Below, in pieces: positions 50,427 to 55,333 of a stretch of DNA of 55,333 nt. Every line of letters starts with the position of its first letter. Position 1 is the first letter of the stretch. Origin of the DNA: Collinsella sp. (GTDB taxonomy: Bacteria; Actinomycetota; Coriobacteriia; Coriobacteriales; Coriobacteriaceae); assembly GCA_019425005.1 (NCBI GenBank), contig JAHYYK010000005.1, forward strand, positions 1-55,333. Reading direction: 5' to 3'. The notes beneath the pieces were generated by a model. That model made no database searches. It saw only the letters and a program-made list of their open reading frames with translations, and had not been told where the DNA came from. Position numbers and translations under genes: made by a program.

Positions 50427-50466
50427 AAACGGCCTCGGATAGCCAATTGACCATCCGAGGCCGTTT
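50427..50466. terminator. Bidirectional terminator
   Basis: A perfect 14-bp stem (AAACGGCCTCGGAT at 50427-50440 with its complement at 50453-50466) between convergent genes. Confidence 0.92.
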
Positions 50467-50479
50467 GAATTCAGGCCTT

Positions 50480-50884
50480 TTAGTTGTCATCGGCGCATAT
50501 AGACACCAGAGAAGCAAGCTCATCCTCAAGTTGCGGAGCAAAGTATCTAAAAGAAACCTGCGCTCCAGTCGGTATCGACTCAATCATATTCGCAGCATTA
50601 TCTGAAACTCGGTACGATGCAGTTTCACCTGTCTTCAAATCCTCTATTGAGCAGACAGCGTCTTCAGCATCAATCGACCTAAGCACGCCTTCTCCTTGTA
50701 ACATCACATCGGCATGCCCGCCAGCTATTTCTAATGAACCTAAGTCTGTCGCAGTCACTTCTCCGGAACCTCCGCGCGATATCTCTTCCTTTGTTGAACA
50801 GCCCACCAATGAAGCCATCAGCACCAAAGACAGAGCTAGACGAATCGCCCTACTTCGAAAAAGTCGTTCCATAAGTCCACGCAT
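50480..50884 (-). CDS. Small lipoprotein overlapping the papain-like gene
   Basis: A 134-residue exported protein. The basic N-terminus (MERLFRSRAIR) precedes a hydrophobic stretch and a lipobox LVGC, after which Cys would carry the lipid anchor. The mature part (about 105 residues) is β-rich with a C-terminal acidic end. The first few Met codons (50899, 50884, 50872) all lie inside the end of the upstream papain-like gene; I chose 50884, with low certainty. Overlap means coupled translation. It could be an inhibitor or partner of the upstream protein. GC is lower than in the flanking genes. Confidence 0.72.
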   Translation of the reverse strand: MRGLMERLFRSRAIRLALSLVLMASLVGCSTKEEISRGGSGEVTATDLGSLEIAGGHADVMLQGEGVLRSIDAEDAVCSIEDLKTGETASYRVSDNAANMIESIPTGAQVSFRYFAPQLEDELASLVSICADDN

Positions 50885-51977
50885 AATAGCTCTGATCATA
50901 CTTCAGGAAGGATAAAGATGAATTCCAGCCGTCCGCTATGCCAATCATCTGCCTTGTCTCTCCAGTTTTCTTACCAGTAAGTGTGGCGTAAGCCTCCGCT
51001 GTTACAGAATGGGCTGATCCGTTGTACAAACTCGCATGTAAAACATTCGGTCTATTAGAGTTAATCTCATTTTGAATGCTCGCGATAGCCGGAGAGGAGA
51101 CAGTGCGGGCGATAAGAGTACTTCCTCTGCTTGCGCAGTAATTTGTAAACCCCGTTGCACAGGTTGATATCGGCGTTCCGCCCAAAACAACGCCGGGAAC
51201 AGTCTGTTCTTCATCGGAAAGAGCATGGGTATTGGTGTAATTCCATATCTGCATATATTGCGAAGGGTCGCTATATAAATTGGCAATGCCATGCAGTTCC
51301 GCAACGTTCGAAAAAGCTGTCACCATACAAGCATAGTGGGCAGTAAGCCTCTTAATCTCGCTTTCATCATATGACATAAACTGAGAAATGGAACGAAATC
51401 CAGATACTGTGTAATCCTGCATTTGAGTTGCGTAAATTACGACATCGTTCCAGCTTGAAGGTTTATTCGATAAAACGACAGGCCGTCCTTCTATGGAAAC
51501 AGCCGGGATTGTTCTTCCGCAATTTGTTGTTATTGAACCGTCCAAAGATTGCACACCGAATTCGAATGGATTGATCATTACGACTGGGTTATTGAAAGAA
51601 TAAGACTCAACACCAAGATCTCCTCCCCGATCCATAGGACTGACTAAGCCGTCTCCAAAACGATATCCCGTAAGTATTTCATCATCTGAAGCATCTAAGA
51701 TCAAATAGCCCGCGGCTCTATTGAATGTCACAACCGGAACAATGTAGCCAAGCGGGGACCCATCAACGTCTACAAAAGGAATAGGGTCAGAGGGCGTATA
51801 CGAAGAGCCGAGGAGTCCCTTTATATATTTATCGGCAAGCTCTTGCGCAATTTCTGAAGTAAATTGTATCTGTTCACCATCAATATTGCCCGTCGAAGCA
51901 AAAACCTCTTTCGGACGTGCGGCTAAGGCGACAATTGAAGACGCGACAAGTTGCAGAAAACGACGACGCGAAAGCAT
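50850..51977 (-). CDS. Tat-exported papain-like cysteine peptidase homologue
   Basis: A 375-residue protein with a Tat signal (SRRRFLQLVASSIVALAA). The middle is β-rich. In the C-terminal half a cysteine in YACMVTAFSNVAELHG and a histidine in SAHSVTAEAYATL are spaced as in papain-fold peptidases of the C10/C39 type (streptopain-like). The Trp and Asn regions (GWNSSLSF) fit loosely. No pro-domain cleavage could be predicted. The RR motif suggests folded export. An AT-rich promoter region (TATAGAAT on the - strand near 52018) lies upstream, and GC is low. Activity needs testing, as motif agreement is partial. Confidence 0.65.
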   Translation of the reverse strand: MLSRRRFLQLVASSIVALAARPKEVFASTGNIDGEQIQFTSEIAQELADKYIKGLLGSSYTPSDPIPFVDVDGSPLGYIVPVVTFNRAAGYLILDASDDEILTGYRFGDGLVSPMDRGGDLGVESYSFNNPVVMINPFEFGVQSLDGSITTNCGRTIPAVSIEGRPVVLSNKPSSWNDVVIYATQMQDYTVSGFRSISQFMSYDESEIKRLTAHYACMVTAFSNVAELHGIANLYSDPSQYMQIWNYTNTHALSDEEQTVPGVVLGGTPISTCATGFTNYCASRGSTLIARTVSSPAIASIQNEINSNRPNVLHASLYNGSAHSVTAEAYATLTGKKTGETRQMIGIADGWNSSLSFLKYDQSYYAWTYGTTFSK

Positions 51978-52220
51978 ATGTTCTTCTTTCTAGAGGAGCG
52001 ACTTATAAGATACTCCTATTCTATAACCTTTTTTGTAACGTTACAGCACTGGTTATATTTCAATTCGATTTGCTTATGTCCTTGTAGCCCAATACGTCTT
52101 TACGTTTTAAACGGAATTAGAAAATCACTCATAGCAAAAACGGGCTTTAATCCCAAAGAGATGACTTTGATTATGAATCAAACCAGCAGCCAGGGCATAG
52201 CTGCAGTGCAATTGCTACAA

Positions 52221-52248
52221 GAAAGGCCGCCCTTGCTGGCGGCCTTTC
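52221..52248 (-). terminator. Terminator after ettA
   Basis: GAAAGGCCGCC (52221-52231) pairs with GGCGGCCTTTC (52238-52248) 9 bases beyond the ettA stop. The 240 bases to the left, up to 51978, hold the promoter of the papain-like gene and no other feature. Confidence 0.85.
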
Positions 52249-52257
52249 TACTTGCTA

Positions 52258-53937
52258 CTAGTCGCGCGTTAGCTTGCGGTGAATACGATGCGGCTGGGCT
52301 GCGTCCTCGCCCAGGCGCTCGATGCGGTTGGCCTGATAGGCCTCGAAGTTGCCCTCGAACCAATACCAGTTGCCCGGGTTCTCGTCGGTGCCCTCCCACG
52401 CCAGAATGTGCGTGGCGACGCGGTCCAGGAACATACGATCGTGGCTAATGACCACCGAGCAGCCCGGGAACTCGAGCAGCGCCGCTTCGAGCGAGGACAG
52501 CGTCTCGACGTCGAGGTCGTTCGTGGGCTCGTCGAGGAGCAGCAGGTTGCCGCCCTGCTTGAGCGTGAGCGCCAGGTTCAGACGGTTGCGCTCGCCACCG
52601 GAGAGCACGCCGGCGCGCTTCTGCTGGTCCTGGCCCTTAAAGCCAAAGCTCGCCACATAAGCGCGGCTCGGAACCTCGGTCTCGCCGACCATCATGTGGT
52701 CCAGGCCGTCCGAGACGACCTCCCACAGGTTCTTGTCGGGGTCGATGCCGGAACGGTTCTGATCGACATAGGAGATCTTGACGGTCTCGCCCACCTCGAG
52801 CTCGCCCGAAGTCAGCGGCTCCAGACCCACGATGGTCTTGAAGAGCGTAGTCTTACCCACGCCGTTGGGGCCGATCACGCCCACGATGCCGTTACGCGGC
52901 AGGGTAAACGAAAGGTCATCGATGAGCACACGGCCATCGAACTCCTTGTGCAGGTGATGAGCTTCGAGCACCTTGTTGCCCAAACGCGGGCCCACAGGGA
53001 TGCGGATGTCGGTCCAGTCGAGCTTCTGGCTGGCGCGGGCCTCGGCCTCCATCTCCTCGTAGCGAGCCAGACGGGCCTTGTTCTTGGCCTGGCGGGCCTT
53101 GGGCGAGCTGCGCACCCACTCGAGCTCGGCCTCCATGCGCTTGGCGAGCTTGGCATCGCGGTTGCCCTGCGCCTCGATACGCGCTGCCTTGGTCTCCAGG
53201 TACGTGGAGTAGTTGCCCTTGTAGGGGTAGAGGTGGCCGCGGTCGACCTCGCAGATCCACTCGGCGACGTTATCCAGGAAGTAGCGATCGTGCGTGACGG
53301 CAAGGACCGCACCCTGGTAGTTGTGCAGGAAGTGCTCGAGCCACAGGATCGACTCAGCGTCCAGGTGGTTCGTGGGCTCGTCGAGCAGCAGCAGGTCGGG
53401 AGCCTCGAGCAGCAGCTTGCACAGGGCCACACGGCGGCGCTCGCCGCCGGAAAGCACGTTGACCGGCATGTCGGAATCGGGCAGCTGCAGGGCGTCCATG
53501 GCCTGGCCGAGTTTGGAATCGATATCCCAGCCGTCGGCGGCGTCAATCTCGTCCTGGAGCTTTCCCATCTCGGCCATGAGGGCGTCCATGTCGCAATCCG
53601 GGTCGCACATCTCCTCGCCGATCTTATTGAAGCGATCGACCTTGGCAAGCATATCGCCAAATGCCATGCGCACGTTCTCGATGACGGTCTTGTCGTCATC
53701 GAGCGGCGGCTCCTGCTGCAGGATTCCTACGGTGTAGCCGGGGGTAAGCTTGGCGTCGCCGTTGGAGACTTCCTCGATACCGGCCATAATCTTGAGCAGT
53801 GTCGACTTACCCATGCCGTTGGGGCCCACGACGCCGATCTTGGCACCGGGATAGAAGCTCAGGGTCACGTCGTCAAGGATCACCTTGTCGCCATGAGCCT
53901 TGCGAGCCTGATACATCTGGTAGATAAACTCCGCCAT
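52258..53937 (-). CDS. ettA: ABC-F ATPase, energy-dependent translational throttle (EttA)
   Basis: A 559-residue cytoplasmic ABC-F protein that binds the ribosomal E site. Two ATPase domains are present. The first has GPNGMGKST, signature LSGGERRR and LLLLDEPTNHLD. The second has GPNGVGKTT, LSGGERNR and LLLLDEPTNDLD. Between them lies the basic P-site-interaction linker (about residues 245-310), preceded by the extra arm inserted in domain 1 (KVDRFNKIGEEMCDPDCD), which is characteristic of EttA. Length matches E. coli EttA (555). It is monocistronic; AAAGGAT precedes the ATG. About 180 bases upstream hold no gene. Confidence 0.95.
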   Translation of the reverse strand: MAEFIYQMYQARKAHGDKVILDDVTLSFYPGAKIGVVGPNGMGKSTLLKIMAGIEEVSNGDAKLTPGYTVGILQQEPPLDDDKTVIENVRMAFGDMLAKVDRFNKIGEEMCDPDCDMDALMAEMGKLQDEIDAADGWDIDSKLGQAMDALQLPDSDMPVNVLSGGERRRVALCKLLLEAPDLLLLDEPTNHLDAESILWLEHFLHNYQGAVLAVTHDRYFLDNVAEWICEVDRGHLYPYKGNYSTYLETKAARIEAQGNRDAKLAKRMEAELEWVRSSPKARQAKNKARLARYEEMEAEARASQKLDWTDIRIPVGPRLGNKVLEAHHLHKEFDGRVLIDDLSFTLPRNGIVGVIGPNGVGKTTLFKTIVGLEPLTSGELEVGETVKISYVDQNRSGIDPDKNLWEVVSDGLDHMMVGETEVPSRAYVASFGFKGQDQQKRAGVLSGGERNRLNLALTLKQGGNLLLLDEPTNDLDVETLSSLEAALLEFPGCSVVISHDRMFLDRVATHILAWEGTDENPGNWYWFEGNFEAYQANRIERLGEDAAQPHRIHRKLTRD

Positions 53938-54121
53938 TTGCCTGTTTTATCCTTTCTACCTGCTGTTTCCCTATTCTTGACTCGCTTTAGTGGAAACGAA
54001 ATGAGGAAACCAGCTCTGAAACTTAACGAAAAAGGGGCATGGTTGCCCACACCCCCTAATACTACCTGGGAAAAGTCCCCCTTAACACACTATGAACTGC
54101 GTACGCTAGTTTTCCGCAACC

Positions 54122-54826
54122 TTAGCGAACGGCTCGCTGCGATTTGCGCCACAGCAGATACGAATAGACGTAGGCAGCTCCGGCCGATCCAAACGCCAGA
54201 ACCGCAATCACCGCGGCCGTGATCTCACTCGAAAGTACCGCTCCTGCCACGCCCATCACAATCAGGCCAGCACCCAGCACCATAAAGCAGGCGCCGCCAA
54301 AGCGCTGCGTACGACGCCAGTTCTCGGGGTCGGCAAGCGCCCAGGGTGTTTTGATGCCCAGGGTGTAGTTCTGCTTTACGCGCGGTAAGTAGTTGCCCAT
54401 ACCAATAAAGAGTAAGCCGATGGTGCCTGATACCAGCAAGTTGACCGTTCCGACCGCGGGTACAACGCCCCACACCGTAAGCTCTCCCAGCCAGCTCATG
54501 GCGCACATGAACAGGGTAAAGGCGATTACGAAGCCCTGATAGAACTTGCCCGAGGTCCGATACGCCTCGCCCTTGGGGTCAATTCGTGGCACGACGTAGA
54601 ACATCGCGAGAAGTGTTAGAGGCAGTACGCCGAGCGCGGAGGCCATCCAGCTGGGGCCCCAACCGTCGACGGCGCCGTTCGCGCCCCAGTGCGTGGGAAT
54701 CTGAGCGGGCAGGCTCGGCATCGCTATAAGGTGCGCCGCGACATTGGCGACGCACAGCACAACAAGCGCGGCCCACACGCGTGGCGATACCCCCGTGGCG
54801 TGAATGCCCTTGTTTTCGTTATTCAT
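54122..54826 (-). CDS. SdpI-family membrane protein
   Basis: A 234-residue membrane protein with an N-terminal DUF1648-like part (LPAQIPTHWGANGAVDGWG) and about six hydrophobic segments. The segment NYLPRVKQNYTLGIKTPWALADPENWRRTQRFGG is the SdpI signature. In Bacillus, SdpI gives immunity to a toxic peptide and titrates the ArsR-type repressor SdpR. The ATG at 54826 overlaps the stop of the ArsR gene by 8 bases, with AAGGTG upstream, so the two are coupled as in sdpRI. No toxin gene is visible nearby. Confidence 0.9.
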   Translation of the reverse strand: MNNENKGIHATGVSPRVWAALVVLCVANVAAHLIAMPSLPAQIPTHWGANGAVDGWGPSWMASALGVLPLTLLAMFYVVPRIDPKGEAYRTSGKFYQGFVIAFTLFMCAMSWLGELTVWGVVPAVGTVNLLVSGTIGLLFIGMGNYLPRVKQNYTLGIKTPWALADPENWRRTQRFGGACFMVLGAGLIVMGVAGAVLSSEITAAVIAVLAFGSAGAAYVYSYLLWRKSQRAVR

Positions 54827-55097
54827 CCTTATCACCTTCAGTGTTTGTAAAGCTCATAAACCAGCCGATCAAGTCCTGCATGACGGTGGTGTTTAAGCTG
54901 TAAACGATATTTTGGCCGTGACGTTCATCGGTCACCAACCCGGCGTTTTTGAGCGTCGCCAAATGATGGCTGAGCGACGGTTTGCTCATGTCGAAATGTG
55001 CAGCAAGCTCCCCCGCCGTGCAGTTGCCCTCGCGCAGTAGCTCCAAAATGCGCCGCCGCGTAGGGTCGGCCAGCGCTTTAAAACCCTCTCCCGGCAT
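54819..55097 (-). CDS. ArsR-family repressor (SdpR-like)
   Basis: A 92-residue winged-helix regulator. The segments FKALADPTRRRILELLREGNCTAGELAAHFDMSKPSLSHHLATLKNAGLVTDERHGQNIVYSLN are typical of ArsR/SdpR, without the metal-binding cysteines of ArsR or SmtB. GGAGGAGG lies before the ATG at 55097. A TTAGA-N6-TCTAA repeat about 50 bases upstream is the likely self-operator. It is the first gene of the SdpR-SdpI-like pair. Confidence 0.92.
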   Translation of the reverse strand: MPGEGFKALADPTRRRILELLREGNCTAGELAAHFDMSKPSLSHHLATLKNAGLVTDERHGQNIVYSLNTTVMQDLIGWFMSFTNTEGDKDE

Positions 55098-55145
55098 AGA
55101 ACCTCCTCCCACTATCTCTCACGACGCGCACACTATACTCGTTAT

Positions 55146-55161
55146 TTAGATGTTTGTCTAA
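55146..55161. promoter_or_regulatory. Candidate operator of the ArsR-SdpI pair
   Basis: TTAGA-TGTTTG-TCTAA is a 5+5 inverted repeat. A further TTATCTAA follows at 55162 and another TTTAGATA at 55200, in an AT-rich stretch between this pair and the gene starting at 55264. Confidence 0.6.
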
Positions 55162-55263
55162 TTATCTAATTTGATACCAAGTATAGAACATGCGTTCGTT
55201 TTTAGATACAATGGGGCAAGAAGCAGATGGGTCAGCTCCCTCTTACCAAGAAGGAGATGGACT

Positions 55264-55333
55264 ATGAGTATTGACGATGTCCTGACGTTGTTGTTGCTTG
55301 TAATCGCGGCCGTGGAGCTCGGCATCCACATTG
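55264..55333 (+). CDS. Start of a small hydrophobic protein, cut by the window end
   Basis: ATG 55264 follows AAGGAG (spacing about 8). The visible 23 residues read MSIDDVLTLLLLVIAAVELG then IHI. The pattern, a few polar residues then a hydrophobic helix, recalls short holin-like or type I toxin peptides, but the rest lies outside the window and identity cannot be given. Confidence 0.5.
   Translation, partial: MSIDDVLTLLLLVIAAVELGIHI

Noticed and set aside
52279..54222. Open frame of 647 codons on the + strand opposite ettA
   Set aside because: It is the complement of an obvious ABC-F gene; the predicted product is a Val/Leu/His-rich shadow without domain pattern.

Overview
The window is about 55 kb of a high-GC bacterial chromosome from an anaerobic gut-type actinobacterium, most probably a Collinsella or close relative (class Coriobacteriia). 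This is an inference from overall protein character: acetate and lactate fermentation genes, a lysine/DAP cluster using the N-acetyl branch, an anchored C69 dipeptidase, and REP-like GGGGACAGG palindromes. No rRNA, tRNA, CRISPR array, prophage or complete insertion sequence was found. The first gene (ppk1) and the last (at 55264) are cut by the window edges.

Layout. 1-6041: ppk1, a TrmA-type RNA methyltransferase, a DJ-1/PfpI protein, Maf and a P1-family peptidase, all on +. 6042-6413: a convergent spacer with two long-armed palindromes and a scrap of a lost glycosyltransferase gene. 6414-8640: GT2 glycosyltransferase and UDP-galactopyranose mutase on -. 8872-12734: pta on + facing two tandem acetate kinase genes on -. 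12855-15025: a lower-GC MFS/LysR pair. 15067-19229: HIT protein, exonuclease VII, zinc peptidase and RNase D on -. 19328-22568: lipid kinase, a 30-residue membrane protein and a sortase-anchored C69 dipeptidase on +.

22581-26135 holds the most striking unit: a 22-codon leader peptide with three consecutive Trp codons and a transcription attenuator, ahead of a TrpP-like ECF substrate-binding protein, a fused double ECF ATPase and EcfT. It reads as a tryptophan importer controlled by ribosome-mediated attenuation. 26261-28348 carries an aspartate/glutamate racemase and a D-aspartate-ligase-like ATP-grasp enzyme, which would make a D-Asp peptidoglycan bridge. 28742-33402 has a secreted coiled-coil wall protein, a Ser/Thr kinase with an HTH neighbour, small membrane proteins and a higBA toxin-antitoxin pair.

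33503-38871 is the lysine/DAP region: an M20 deacetylase diverges from a lysine riboswitch that leads a single continuous lysA-dapA reading frame (769 codons with an internal Shine-Dalgarno and ATG at the junction), then dapB and dapH. 39124-45962 has a YejK-type nucleoid protein, a DUF2974-like hydrolase flanked by two inverted REP-like palindromes, L-lactate dehydrogenase, a class I/II aminotransferase and NAD synthetase. 46098-47860 is a clearly AT-richer insert (MFS plus DUF2087). 48035-50425 encodes two low-complexity proteins. 50480-51977 is a Tat-exported papain-like protein overlapping a small lipoprotein. The window closes with ettA and an SdpI/SdpR-like pair.

Start sites were chosen from Shine-Dalgarno spacing, so several genes begin downstream of the longest open frame. 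All functional names rest on remembered family motifs, not on database searches.
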